The notes under the pieces: model-generated
Databases searched by the model: none
Told to the model about the DNA's origin: nothing
The model's input: the letters and a program-made list of their open reading frames with translations, nothing else
Assembly (NCBI GenBank): GCA_947627475.1
Contig: CANQWE010000012.1
Location: forward strand, 1 to 39,162
Source: an uncultured Clostridia bacterium
Lineage (GTDB): Bacteria; Bacillota; Clostridia; Oscillospirales; CAG-272
Direction of reading: 5' to 3'
DNA: 39,162 bases
Shown here: positions 16,104-23,491 of the stretch, in pieces
Layout of the letters: every line of letters begins with the position of its first letter
Position numbering within the stretch: the first letter of the stretch is position 1
Translations under genes and position numbers: made by a program

Positions 16104-16147
16104 ATTAAATAGTTTTTATCTTTCACTTGTGCATAAAACTATTTAAT
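16104..16147 (-). promoter_or_regulatory. Attenuator hairpin downstream of the leader peptide
   Basis: Arms at 16104-16119 and 16133-16147 pair over 15 bp with one bulge. On the minus strand the 3' arm is directly followed by an AGAGGAGA ribosome binding site (near 16103-16096) and an ATG at about 16088. An alternative pairing of GTGCAT just after the leader stop with ATGCAC in the hairpin loop would exclude this stem. Mutually exclusive stems beside a leader ORF are the pattern of translational attenuation. The ATG behind it opens only a 3-codon ORF. Confidence 0.5.
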
Positions 16148-16162
16148 ACAGTTCCATGCACT

Positions 16163-16195
16163 TTAGATATTTCTTAACTTTAAGAAAGTTACCAT
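16163..16195 (-). CDS. 10-aa leader peptide with a strong ribosome binding site
   Basis: ATG at 16195-16193 reads MVTFLKLRNI and then TAA. GGAGGTGA lies 5 nt upstream (16208-16201), the best ribosome binding site in this region. A promoter lies 30-60 nt further up. The gene is too short for a protein function. Its position before alternative hairpins suggests a ribosome-stalling leader like those of macrolide, phenicol or similar resistance genes; the KLR word recalls stalling leaders of Erm/Msr type. That comparison is inference. Confidence 0.55.
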   Translation of the reverse strand: MVTFLKLRNI

Positions 16196-16224
16196 ATTTT
16201 TCACCTCCGAACTTTAAATTTCCT

Positions 16225-16254
16225 ATTCTATCATATCAAGTTCAGCTATTACAA
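16225..16254 (-). promoter_or_regulatory. Promoter of the leader/attenuator transcript
   Basis: On the minus strand: TTGTAA (16254-16249), 18 nt, TAGAAT (16230-16225), with TG one base before the -10 box (extended -10). The rest of 16255-16365 is AT-rich with no feature I can support. Confidence 0.55.
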
Positions 16255-16365
16255 CATTATTTTATAAAAATATAAACTTATTTATGAAATTCCCAAGCAT
16301 TCAAAGATTAATCGTATTTATCCATACCTAAGTTCATAATTTAATGCAATCCGGGTATATACTAT

Positions 16366-16408
16366 AAAAAGCGACAAATTCCGTTATCTTCGAAATTTGT
16401 CGCTTTTT
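16366..16408 (-). terminator. Terminator after the tRNA-Leu pair
   Basis: Perfect 15-bp arms at 16366-16380 and 16394-16408. The T-run follows on the minus strand, directly after the encoded CCA of tRNA-Leu. Confidence 0.85.
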
Positions 16409-16494
16409 GGTGCGGATAAGAGGACTTGAACCTCCACCGAGTTGCCCCGACTAGAACCTGAATCTAGCGCGTCTGCCAATTCCGCCATATCCGC
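16408..16494 (-). tRNA. tRNA-Leu (anticodon CAG)
   Basis: On the minus strand it starts GCGGATATGGCGGAATTGG, with the D-arm typical of class II leucine tRNAs. The anticodon stem CTAGA/TCTAG encloses TTCAGGT, giving anticodon CAG. A long variable arm, the T-arm (GGTTCAAGTCC) and the acceptor TATCCGC with A73 and encoded CCA (16410-16408) follow. Confidence 0.93.
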
Positions 16495-16523
16495 ATATGT
16501 AATTTTGCACTGCGACCTGCTGA

Positions 16524-16607
16524 TGGTGCGAGAGACGGGACTTGAACCCGTACGGTAAAACCACACGCCCCTCAAACGTGCGCGTCTGCCAGTTCCGCCA
16601 CTCTCGC
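16524..16607 (-). tRNA. tRNA-Leu (anticodon GAG)
   Basis: On the minus strand it starts GCGAGAGTGGCGGAACTGG, with a long variable arm and the T-arm GGGTTCAAGTCCC. The anticodon loop TTGAGGG between CACGT and GCGTG gives anticodon GAG. The acceptor CTCTCGC is followed by A73 and an encoded CCA. It is the first gene of a two-tRNA transcript, 29 nt before the second. Confidence 0.93.
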
Positions 16608-16650
16608 GTATCCAATCCAGCACGCTTGCATCACGTCGCCTGCAGGCAAT

Positions 16651-16679
16651 AGTATACTAAAAAATCTCACCTTTGTCAA
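16651..16679 (-). promoter_or_regulatory. Consensus promoter of the tRNA-Leu pair
   Basis: TTGACA (16679-16674), 17 nt, TATACT (16656-16651) on the minus strand. It is very close to consensus, as expected for stable RNA genes. Confidence 0.88.
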
Positions 16680-16705
16680 TATGTTTTTTTTAAATTTCTT
16701 GATTT

Positions 16706-16758
16706 TTTATAAAAAACAGTATGCAGCCACCAAGCGGCGTGCACACTGTTTTTATAAA
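16706..16758 (-). terminator. Terminator of purA
   Basis: TTTATAAAAAACAGT (16706-16720) pairs with ACTGTTTTTATAAA (16745-16758) with one bulge; inner GC pairs and a T-run on both sides. It sits 10 nt after the purA stop. Confidence 0.8.
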
Positions 16759-16767
16759 ATTCAACGC

Positions 16768-18039
16768 TTATCGCATAAAATATGCGTCTCTCTGGGCACC
16801 AACAGAAATCAACCACATTTTCTGTTCGATTTTTTCTTCAATATATTCAATATATTTTTTTGCGTTTGCTGGAAGCTCCTGAAAGGAACGACAGCTGCTG
16901 ATATCCTCGCACCAGCCGTCTAAATATTCATACACAGGCTGGGACCCATCCAAGACTTCTCCTACAGGAAATTGATGCAGCAACTGCCCATGATATAAAT
17001 AAGCAGTGCAAACCGGGATCTTTTTCATATAGGAAAGCACATCCAATTTCGTAAGCGCCAGTTTATCACTTCCCTGTGCACGAATTCCATATTTGGACGC
17101 CACTACGTCAAAAGCGCCTACACGTCTGGGCCTGCCGGTGGCGGCGCCAAATTCCCCTCCCGCTGTACGCAGATCCTGTGCCTCCTTGCCATCCATCTCC
17201 ACCGTAAAGGGCCCAGCTCCAACACATGTGGAATATGCTTTCATAATTCCAACAACTGTATCCAGTTTCAGGCCGGGAACGCCAGCACCAATTGGCGCAT
17301 AGGCGGCAATGGTATTTGAGGAAGAAGTAAAGGGGTAAATACCATAGTCTATATCCCGCAGCGCGCCCAGCTGAGCTTCAAACATGATTCGCTTTCCTTC
17401 CTGATTTGCCTGAAAGAGATATGCGCCTGTATCACAAATATACTCTCGGAATTCTTCCCCATACATACGCAAATATTCTATGGCAGCTTGTAAATCCATA
17501 CCCGGTTTGCCGTAAGCTTTTTCAATGATTAAATTTTTATAGGCAAGAATGTCGGGGAGCGTTTTCTGTAAATACTTGGAATGGAGCAAATCTCCGGTAC
17601 GCACTGCTTTTTTTGCATATTTATCGCTGTAAACCGGCGCAATTCCCCGCCGTGTGGACCCATAACTGTTTTTACCCAGCCGTTCTTCTTCATAACAGTC
17701 CAGGGCTACATGATACGGCATGGTAACAACAGCCCTGTTGCTGATTTTTAAATTGTCGGGCCCCACATGGATCCCTTTTTCCCGAAGGCGCTGTATTTCA
17801 TTATGTAAATGCTGCAGGTCAATTGCCATTCCATTGCCCATTACACATACAACATTTTCCCGTAGAATACCGGATGGCAGCAAATTTAAAATAAATTCGC
17901 CTTTTTCATTGATTACCGTGTGTCCGGCATTGTTACCACCCTGATATCGAACAACAATATCCTGGTCCTTGCTGAGAAGATCCACGATTCTTCCTTTTCC
18001 CTCATCACCCCAGTTAATTCCAACGACCGCAGTCAGCAT
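16768..18039 (-). CDS. purA: Adenylosuccinate synthetase
   Basis: 423 aa, the normal length. It catalyses GTP-dependent joining of IMP and aspartate to adenylosuccinate, the first committed step to AMP. Visible are the N-terminal P-loop GINWGDEGKGRIVD (residues about 7-20) with catalytic Asp, and RYQGGNNAGHTV with the catalytic His. The IMP-binding STRRGIAPVYSDK and the C-terminal ATGRPRRVGAFD also match. It has its own perfect sigma-A promoter and an untranslated leader of about 70 nt with a small hairpin. purB and other purine genes are not in the window. It is divergent from spoIVB. Confidence 0.96.
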   Translation of the reverse strand: MLTAVVGINWGDEGKGRIVDLLSKDQDIVVRYQGGNNAGHTVINEKGEFILNLLPSGILRENVVCVMGNGMAIDLQHLHNEIQRLREKGIHVGPDNLKISNRAVVTMPYHVALDCYEEERLGKNSYGSTRRGIAPVYSDKYAKKAVRTGDLLHSKYLQKTLPDILAYKNLIIEKAYGKPGMDLQAAIEYLRMYGEEFREYICDTGAYLFQANQEGKRIMFEAQLGALRDIDYGIYPFTSSSNTIAAYAPIGAGVPGLKLDTVVGIMKAYSTCVGAGPFTVEMDGKEAQDLRTAGGEFGAATGRPRRVGAFDVVASKYGIRAQGSDKLALTKLDVLSYMKKIPVCTAYLYHGQLLHQFPVGEVLDGSQPVYEYLDGWCEDISSCRSFQELPANAKKYIEYIEEKIEQKMWLISVGAQRDAYFMR

Positions 18040-18065
18040 AAAAATTCCGTTTCCTTTCCCTTCGT

Positions 18066-18085
18066 CGGCAAAATAAAAATTGCCG
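18066..18085 (-). promoter_or_regulatory. Hairpin in the purA leader
   Basis: CGGCAA and TTGCCG are separated by 8 A/T bases, between the promoter and the start codon. There is no T-run, so it is not a terminator; no purine riboswitch fold is seen. Confidence 0.35.
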
Positions 18086-18119
18086 CAATCTCTGTTCCTG
18101 CTTGACTTTTTACTTTTTT

Positions 18120-18148
18120 ATTATAGTCGCGCTGCAAAATTTTGTCAA
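18120..18148 (-). promoter_or_regulatory. Perfect sigma-A promoter of purA
   Basis: TTGACA (18148-18143), 17 nt, TATAAT (18125-18120) on the minus strand: full consensus in both boxes and spacer. Confidence 0.92.
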
Positions 18149-18267
18149 TAAAAACTGGGTAAGATTTGCAGTTACCGTTAATTTTGCAATTCATATTGAG
18201 GTCCCGGCGGTGCACATTAATTATGGATGTGTAAACAGTCAAAAAAAGCAAAGGCGGATTTATATAA

Positions 18268-19302
18268 ATGAAAATCAGGAAACAAAATAAAATCATTGCA
18301 GCACTGCTTGCTGTAATGATTCTTTTCGCTCCGCTATGCGTCCATGCAAATGGAGCGGAGGATATTACACAAGTATATCTTGGAGGTATGCCCTTTGGGG
18401 TTAAATTTTATACAGGTACGCTGATTGTCAGCGGTATTAGTGAAGTAGACAGCGCAGAAGGAAGCAAGCTTCCCGCGGGGGATGCAGGTATTCAGGAGAA
18501 CGATATTATTTTGAAGGTTAATGGAAAGGAAATGGATACAGCTGAAGATGTAGCAAAAGCGGTAGAAGACAGCAATGGAGAACCGATTTCCTTCACCTGC
18601 CGCAGAGGAAATGAAGAATTTGAGGTTTCTATCACTCCCGTCTTGTCTGAAAGTACAAACAAATACCGTATCGGTATTTGGATGAAGGATAGTACGGCTG
18701 GCATTGGTACAGTGACATATGTAATTTCTGATACAGGCGGATTTGGCGGCCTGGGTCATGGAATTTGCAGCAGCGATGGAAATTTACTCAAAATTGAACG
18801 CGGTATTGTAACGGACATTTCTATTTCCGGAATTAATAAGGGAGCGCCCGGCGCTCCGGGAGAACTGCACGGATTCTTTTCCTCCGGAAAAACCGGGACC
18901 GTGACCAGCAATACAGAATGCGGTGTTTTCGGCGTATTTTCTGATATATCCCACCTAAAAGAAACAGGTACGCTGATTGATATAGGAAAAAAAGACAAAA
19001 TCCACGATGGAGAAGCTGTAATCCGCTGTACGCTGGATGATAATACCATAGAAGAATACACAGCCCAAATTATCATTCCAGAAAACAGCGATGCACAGAC
19101 GAAAAACTTTACAATAAAAATCACTGATCCGAAGCTGGTAGAAAAAACCGGTGGGATTGTGCAGGGTATGAGCGGCAGTCCTATTATTCAGGATGATCTT
19201 CTGGTAGGCGCTGTGACCCATGTTTTGGTCAGCGATTCAACAGAAGGATACGGGATTTATATTGAAAATATGCTGGGAGAAATGCCAGACATTTTAAAAT
19301 AA
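18268..19302 (+). CDS. spoIVB: SpoIVB serine peptidase (stage IV sporulation)
   Basis: 344 aa. It is made in the forespore and secreted into the intermembrane space, where it cleaves SpoIVFA to release pro-SigK processing. An N-terminal signal/membrane anchor (residues 8-27) is followed by a PDZ domain (about 50-125) and the S55 peptidase domain. The candidate catalytic His is H164 in GLGHGI and the Ser is S302 in GMSGSPII. It is shorter than the B. subtilis protein (426 aa), mainly in the N-terminal region. The ATG at 18268 follows AAGGCGG. A SigG-like pair (TCATA at 18191, CATTAAT at 18215) is present but its 19-nt spacing is poor. It is followed directly by sigG. Confidence 0.93.
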   Translation: MKIRKQNKIIAALLAVMILFAPLCVHANGAEDITQVYLGGMPFGVKFYTGTLIVSGISEVDSAEGSKLPAGDAGIQENDIILKVNGKEMDTAEDVAKAVEDSNGEPISFTCRRGNEEFEVSITPVLSESTNKYRIGIWMKDSTAGIGTVTYVISDTGGFGGLGHGICSSDGNLLKIERGIVTDISISGINKGAPGAPGELHGFFSSGKTGTVTSNTECGVFGVFSDISHLKETGTLIDIGKKDKIHDGEAVIRCTLDDNTIEEYTAQIIIPENSDAQTKNFTIKITDPKLVEKTGGIVQGMSGSPIIQDDLLVGAVTHVLVSDSTEGYGIYIENMLGEMPDILK

Positions 19303-19329
19303 CAGGTAATATGAGGAAATCCATCCACT

Positions 19330-19358
19330 GTATAAGCATCCTTTCTGTGGCAATACTT
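19330..19358 (+). promoter_or_regulatory. SigF-type promoter of sigG
   Basis: GTATA at 19330-19334, 14 nt, then GGCAATACTT at 19349-19358. The second element fits the SigF -10 pattern GGNRANAHTW at every position. This agrees with the known forespore control of sigG by SigF. Confidence 0.7.
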
Positions 19359-19387
19359 TAAGTATCAAACAGCGAGAGGCGAAATGG

Positions 19388-20161
19388 ATGTATTATAATA
19401 AAGTGGAAATTTGCGGAGTAAATACCGCAAAGCTAAAAACGTTGAATGATGAAGAAAAGCATGATTTACTTGTTCGCAGCAAAAACGGCGATGAAAAGGC
19501 AAGACAAAAACTGATTGATGGTAATTTGCGGTTGGTACTCAGCATTATCCAGCGCTTTACCAACCGCAGAGAAAATTTAGACGACCTTTTTCAAGTTGGT
19601 TGTATCGGTCTCATAAAAGCAATTGATAACTTTAATACGGATCTTTGCGTAAAATTCTCCACTTATGCTGTTCCCATGATTATTGGTGAAGTACGCCGGT
19701 ATTTGCGGGATAATAATACGATACGGGTCAGCAGATCTGTTAGAGACCTGGCATATCGGGCACTACAAGCCCGAGAACAGCTCCAACGCAGCGACTGCAA
19801 TGAACCTACTATAGAACAAATTGCGAATGCCTTGGGTGAGGAGCCAGAGGCCATCACCAACGCTATAGAAGCCATTGTGGAACCTATGTCCTTATATGAC
19901 CCTGTATACAGCGACGGCGGGGATTCGATTTACGTAATGGATCAGCTGAGTGATACCAACAACACCGACGAATCCTGGCTGGAAGACATTGCCCTGAGAG
20001 AAGCGCTTAAAACGCTGAACGAACGGGAAAGAGCCATTATTAACATGCGGTTTTATAAAGGAAAAACACAAATTGAAATCGCATCGGAAATCGGCATATC
20101 TCAAGCGCAGGTTTCCCGCCTGGAAAAGGGCGCACTGGAAAGAATACGTAAGCAAATGTAA
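19388..20161 (+). CDS. sigG: RNA polymerase sporulation sigma factor SigG
   Basis: 257 aa, the usual length. It directs late forespore transcription. The N terminus NKVEICGVNTAKL is the SigG signature that binds the anti-sigma factor. Region 2 (DDLFQVGCIGLIKAIDNF, then VKFSTYAVPMIIGEVRRYLR) and region 4 (KTQIEIASEIGISQAQVSRL) are clear. ATG 19388 is used; the ATG at 19384 runs into a stop after four codons. AGAGG lies upstream. In B. subtilis sigG sits beside spoIIGA-sigE; here it follows spoIVB, 85 nt apart with its own SigF-type promoter, and ends in a terminator. Confidence 0.95.
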   Translation: MYYNKVEICGVNTAKLKTLNDEEKHDLLVRSKNGDEKARQKLIDGNLRLVLSIIQRFTNRRENLDDLFQVGCIGLIKAIDNFNTDLCVKFSTYAVPMIIGEVRRYLRDNNTIRVSRSVRDLAYRALQAREQLQRSDCNEPTIEQIANALGEEPEAITNAIEAIVEPMSLYDPVYSDGGDSIYVMDQLSDTNNTDESWLEDIALREALKTLNERERAIINMRFYKGKTQIEIASEIGISQAQVSRLEKGALERIRKQM

Positions 20162-20195
20162 GGTGGTTTCTTTTTATATAAAAACTGCTTTAAAG

Positions 20196-20226
20196 AACGG
20201 CATAGTATAAGCTATGCCGTTTCTTG
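20196..20226 (+). terminator. Terminator of sigG
   Basis: AACGGCATAG (20196-20205) and CTATGCCGTT (20212-20221) with a 6-nt loop and a T-rich end. It lies between convergent genes. Confidence 0.75.
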
Positions 20227-20236
20227 CTATTCTCTA

Positions 20237-21082
20237 TTATTCTTCATCTATAAGCATCCAATATTCTGACGCTCTTCCAGCTAATTTGTGCCGAATACTT
20301 TCATCTCCATTTTTTCCAACAATTCCATCGACCATCTGTGTAACAATATTTCTTTGGTGGGTGGTTGTTCCCACTTCCCGATTGAAATTGGACTGTGTCT
20401 TTGTAGGTTGCGAGGATTTAACAATCCAGCGAGAAGCCCATTGGATAAGAAGCGCAGAGGATGTATTGAACAAAGTATCTGAAATACATTTCTCCTCCGA
20501 TAAACGTGCGCCTTGCCGCAGGATTTCCCGATCCTCGGCATCAAGAAGCTCCATCAGGTCTACCGTTTTTCTTGCAAAAATCCCTTTTTTCAAGTACGCA
20601 ATTGCCCGCAAGGTAAAGGCTGCTGCCTTATAATGAGACTGCAAAACGTCTGTTCTTTTCTCATGCACTGCATTATGCACGCATCCGTGATATATATTAC
20701 ATGCGCCTATCTTAACAGCCCGTAAAACATCTTCTCTTTTTATACTTTTCAAAATATATTCTAAAGAACCAAAAATAACAGTGGTATCGTTAAAAAATTG
20801 AAATAAATCCGATTTTTCCCATTCCTCCAATTCTGCGCACCCGGAAATAAATCCACAGGACTTTTCTCTGTATGGAAGGTTATCTAAAATTTGACTGTAT
20901 TTTTTTACATCGGTGTAATCCACTGCATCTAAAACCAGGACCATATCTATATCGCTGACAGGCGTAGCCTCTCCCCTGCCCCAGCTTCCTTGCAGGCCGA
21001 TGAAGCGAATCCGCGTTCTAAATGCCGCCATCACAGCATCTACATACTGATCGACCCAATGATCTATGGAAAAGCGTTCCAT
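20237..21082 (-). CDS. Nucleotidyltransferase-domain protein
   Basis: 281 aa. The N-terminal part is a minimal nucleotidyltransferase of the DNA polymerase beta superfamily: GLQGSWGRGEATPVSDIDMVLVL at about residues 33-55 has the GS...D-x-D motif for metal and nucleotide binding. A helical middle region (about 120-215) resembles the C-terminal part of such proteins, including aminoglycoside adenylyltransferases and MNT-type toxins/antitoxins. The last 60 residues are polar and not recognisable. Substrate is unknown. It has its own strong promoter and ribosome binding site (GGGAGG), so it is a single-gene unit convergent with sigG. Confidence 0.8.
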   Translation of the reverse strand: MERFSIDHWVDQYVDAVMAAFRTRIRFIGLQGSWGRGEATPVSDIDMVLVLDAVDYTDVKKYSQILDNLPYREKSCGFISGCAELEEWEKSDLFQFFNDTTVIFGSLEYILKSIKREDVLRAVKIGACNIYHGCVHNAVHEKRTDVLQSHYKAAAFTLRAIAYLKKGIFARKTVDLMELLDAEDREILRQGARLSEEKCISDTLFNTSSALLIQWASRWIVKSSQPTKTQSNFNREVGTTTHQRNIVTQMVDGIVGKNGDESIRHKLAGRASEYWMLIDEE

Positions 21083-21111
21083 ACAGCCTCCCTTTTCAGT
21101 AAAGTAGCTTT

Positions 21112-21140
21112 ATTATAGCATAAATGCATTGGGAAAGCAA
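21112..21140 (-). promoter_or_regulatory. Promoter of the nucleotidyltransferase gene
   Basis: On the minus strand: TTGCTT (21140-21135), 17 nt, TATAAT (21117-21112) with an extended -10 TG. Confidence 0.8.
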
Positions 21141-21175
21141 CGATATTTGCACGTAGGAGTGGATCTTTTTCATAG

Positions 21176-21206
21176 AAAAAGCCACCTGATTCTTCAGGTG
21201 GCTTTT
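21176..21206 (-). terminator. Terminator of spoIVA
   Basis: GCCACCTGA (21181-21189) and TCAGGTGGC (21194-21202), 4-nt loop. A-run and T-run flank it, so it works on the minus strand just after the spoIVA stop. Confidence 0.88.
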
Positions 21207-21211
21207 CTGCT

Positions 21212-22720
21212 TTACAGTATAATACAAATCAATCCGCCGCTGCCCTCATTGACAATTCTTGACAGTGTGTCTGACAATTTGTCTCTGGACTCCTCGGACA
21301 AATGCGCCAGCTTGGTATGGAGTCCGTCATCTACCAGTTGGTACAAGCTTTTTCCGAAAATATTAGACTCCCAAATTTTTTGGGGATCCTCCTCAAATTC
21401 GGACATAAGATGCCGGATCAGTTCCTCTGACTGTTCTTCCGATCCTACAATCGGATTAATTTCCGTTTCGATCGTCGCTTTAATCATATGAATGCTGGGA
21501 GCAGAAGCTTTCAGCTTCACACCATATGCCCCTGACTGACGAATGATCTCCGGCTCTTCCAATTTGAGTCCTTCTACGCCAGGCAGCACAATACCGTACC
21601 CTTCCGTTTCCATTTCTTCGATTGCTTTTGCGTATTTATCCAATTCTCGTTTTGCATCGGATAAAGACAGCATTACAGAAATCAGTTCCTTTTCGTTTCG
21701 GACACATATACCGGTAAGATCACAAATGATGTTGTAATACATGGATTGGGGGAAGTTTAAAGATACCGTCGCCACACCTGTCCCAAGGTCAGTTGAAGCA
21801 ATCTGTGTTGTTGCGCCACCGCTCTCGTAACGGGCTTCAATTTCACTGGAAACCAAATCAGCCAATTTTTCTGCAAATGCTGTCACATCGTTTAAATTTT
21901 TAATTTCTTCTATTATATCAGATAGGCTGTTTATTATAACTTCGGTAAGCTTATGTTCCTTCGGCAGGGCAGCAACCCACCCCGGCAGCTGTAAATCAAT
22001 TTCCCGTATGGGAAATTCGTAAAGTAACATTTCTAATATATGACCAACGTCTTCCGCATCCAATTCCAGACAGTTGATCAGCGCGACCGGGGCGTTATAT
22101 TTTGCCTCCAGCTCCATGGCAAGGGCCTCTGCCTGGTCAGACTCCGGTCTGGAAGAATTCAGTATAATGGCAAATGGCTTACCAAGCTCCTGCAGTTCCT
22201 TGGCAATACGTTCTTCCGCTTGTACATAGTTTTCCCGGGGAATATCTCCAAAGCTGCCGTCGCAGGTGACCAACATACCAACAGTGGAATGGTCGCAAAT
22301 CACTTTTCGTGTGCCTGACTCTGCTGCCTCTTCAAAAGGAACCGGGTCCTGGGACCAAGGGGTTTTCACCATGCGTACTTCCCCATTTTCCGTTGTACCA
22401 AGGACGTCCGGCACAAGATATCCCACGCAGTCGATCATTTTAACCCGCATGGTTGCCCCGTCTCCAAAGGAAACCGGCACCGCTTCGTCCGGTACAAATT
22501 TGGGTTCTGTTGTCATGACCGTTTTGCCGCCTGCGCTCTGGGGCAATTCATCCATTGTCCGTTTCCGGTCGTATTCCCCCTTGATATTGGGAACCACAGA
22601 AGTTTCCATAAAGCGCTTGATAAAGGTAGATTTTCCACAGCGCACCGGGCCTACAACACCGATATAGATGTCTCCGCCTGTTCTGGTCGCTATATCCTGG
22701 TATATGTTTGTACTTGTCAT
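21212..22720 (-). CDS. spoIVA: Stage IV sporulation protein A (spore coat morphogenetic ATPase)
   Basis: 502 aa, close to the B. subtilis length. It forms an ATP-driven polymer around the outer forespore membrane and is the base for coat assembly. The Walker A is GPVRCGKSTF (residues 24-33). Switch-like stretches (MTTEPKFVPDEAV, MIDCVGYLVPDV) and an NSSRPES motif follow, with a helical middle domain and a conserved C-terminal end (GGLICIIL). It is expressed from a SigE-type promoter, so in the mother cell, and is closed by its own terminator. It ends the long minus-strand gene block. Confidence 0.97.
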   Translation of the reverse strand: MTSTNIYQDIATRTGGDIYIGVVGPVRCGKSTFIKRFMETSVVPNIKGEYDRKRTMDELPQSAGGKTVMTTEPKFVPDEAVPVSFGDGATMRVKMIDCVGYLVPDVLGTTENGEVRMVKTPWSQDPVPFEEAAESGTRKVICDHSTVGMLVTCDGSFGDIPRENYVQAEERIAKELQELGKPFAIILNSSRPESDQAEALAMELEAKYNAPVALINCLELDAEDVGHILEMLLYEFPIREIDLQLPGWVAALPKEHKLTEVIINSLSDIIEEIKNLNDVTAFAEKLADLVSSEIEARYESGGATTQIASTDLGTGVATVSLNFPQSMYYNIICDLTGICVRNEKELISVMLSLSDAKRELDKYAKAIEEMETEGYGIVLPGVEGLKLEEPEIIRQSGAYGVKLKASAPSIHMIKATIETEINPIVGSEEQSEELIRHLMSEFEEDPQKIWESNIFGKSLYQLVDDGLHTKLAHLSEESRDKLSDTLSRIVNEGSGGLICIIL

Positions 22721-22749
22721 ACGATTCCTCCGCTCAAAACTCTTTGTAC

Positions 22750-22778
22750 ATAGTATGAGAGGCGGACGGGTTTTATGA
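22750..22778 (-). promoter_or_regulatory. SigE-type promoter of spoIVA
   Basis: On the minus strand: TCATAAA (22778-22772), 14 nt, CATACTAT (22757-22750). Both boxes fit the mother-cell SigE pattern, and spoIVA is a known SigE gene in Bacillus. Confidence 0.78.
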
Positions 22779-22783
22779 CACCG

Positions 22784-22820
22784 ATAAAAAAATTATCCCC
22801 CGGTAAAACCAAGGGATAAT
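22784..22820 (-). terminator. Terminator of the DUF4430 lipoprotein gene
   Basis: ATTATCCC (22792-22799) and GGGATAAT (22813-22820), then seven T on the minus strand. It insulates the gene from spoIVA. Confidence 0.75.
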
Positions 22821-22827
22821 CGACATA

Positions 22828-23382
22828 TTATGCTTCTTCTGTAGTTTCTGCAGTTGTGTTGGAAGGAATTTCACCAGTAGTATCTGCGCTGGGATCCGTA
22901 GTATCCGCGTCAGCAGCAGTCGTGTCACGCCTGCCCTGACTACCCTCCGTCCAAGTAAAGACAATTTCGTCATTATCGTAAATCTTGGTTACGCTCTGGC
23001 GTCCTTCAGAGGAGTCTTCTCCATTAATGGTACATTTCCAATACTGATAGTATCCTCTTTCTGCATCGGAAGAGTCATCCTGCTTGAGACCAAATACCTC
23101 GCCAATGGAAGCACCGTCAGAAGTCAATTTATAGGCCACTTCATATTCCTGGAGTGCTTCTTCTACAGCCTGCAGCACAGTGGGAGGATTGTCTTTTGTG
23201 CCTTCTACCTTTATTTCGCCTTTGGAAAAGCGAACATCCTCATCTCCGCCCTCTTCTTCGGCAGGGATGACAAACTTCAGCGAAACATTGTTTGCCACAA
23301 CTTTTCCGCTGGAGCAGCTTGCAAAAATCGGCAGAACCAATACCACTGCAAGCAACATACAAAGAATTTTACATTTTTTCAT
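22828..23382 (-). CDS. DUF4430-like lipoprotein
   Basis: 184 aa. The N terminus has a signal peptide (MKKCKILCMLLAVVLVLPIF) ending in ASC, a lipobox-like site, so it is probably a lipoprotein on the outer face of the membrane. Residues about 60-145 resemble the DUF4430/transcobalamin C-terminal fold (YYQYWKCTINGE and ITKIYDNDEIVFTW-like ends). The last 35 residues are a Thr/Asp/Glu-rich, low-complexity tail. DUF4430 domains bind ligands such as cobalamin in relatives; the ligand here is unknown. The gene has its own promoter and terminator, so it is a single unit. Confidence 0.75.
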   Translation of the reverse strand: MKKCKILCMLLAVVLVLPIFASCSSGKVVANNVSLKFVIPAEEEGGDEDVRFSKGEIKVEGTKDNPPTVLQAVEEALQEYEVAYKLTSDGASIGEVFGLKQDDSSDAERGYYQYWKCTINGEDSSEGRQSVTKIYDNDEIVFTWTEGSQGRRDTTAADADTTDPSADTTGEIPSNTTAETTEEA

Positions 23383-23411
23383 GATAAACCTCCAATGTAT
23401 TTCCTATGTTC

Positions 23412-23440
23412 AGTATAGCCCACGGCGTATAATTTGTCAA
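23412..23440 (-). promoter_or_regulatory. Consensus promoter of the DUF4430 gene
   Basis: On the minus strand: TTGACA (23440-23435), 17 nt, TATACT (23417-23412). Confidence 0.88.
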
Positions 23441-23491
23441 GCAATTCGGCAAAATTCAATGATTTGTTACAAATTCTTTCAGTAGAAATGC

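Noticed and set aside
18191-18221. SigG-type promoter of spoIVB.
   Set aside because: The boxes are plausible but the 19-nt spacing is longer than usual, so I mention it only in the gene entry.
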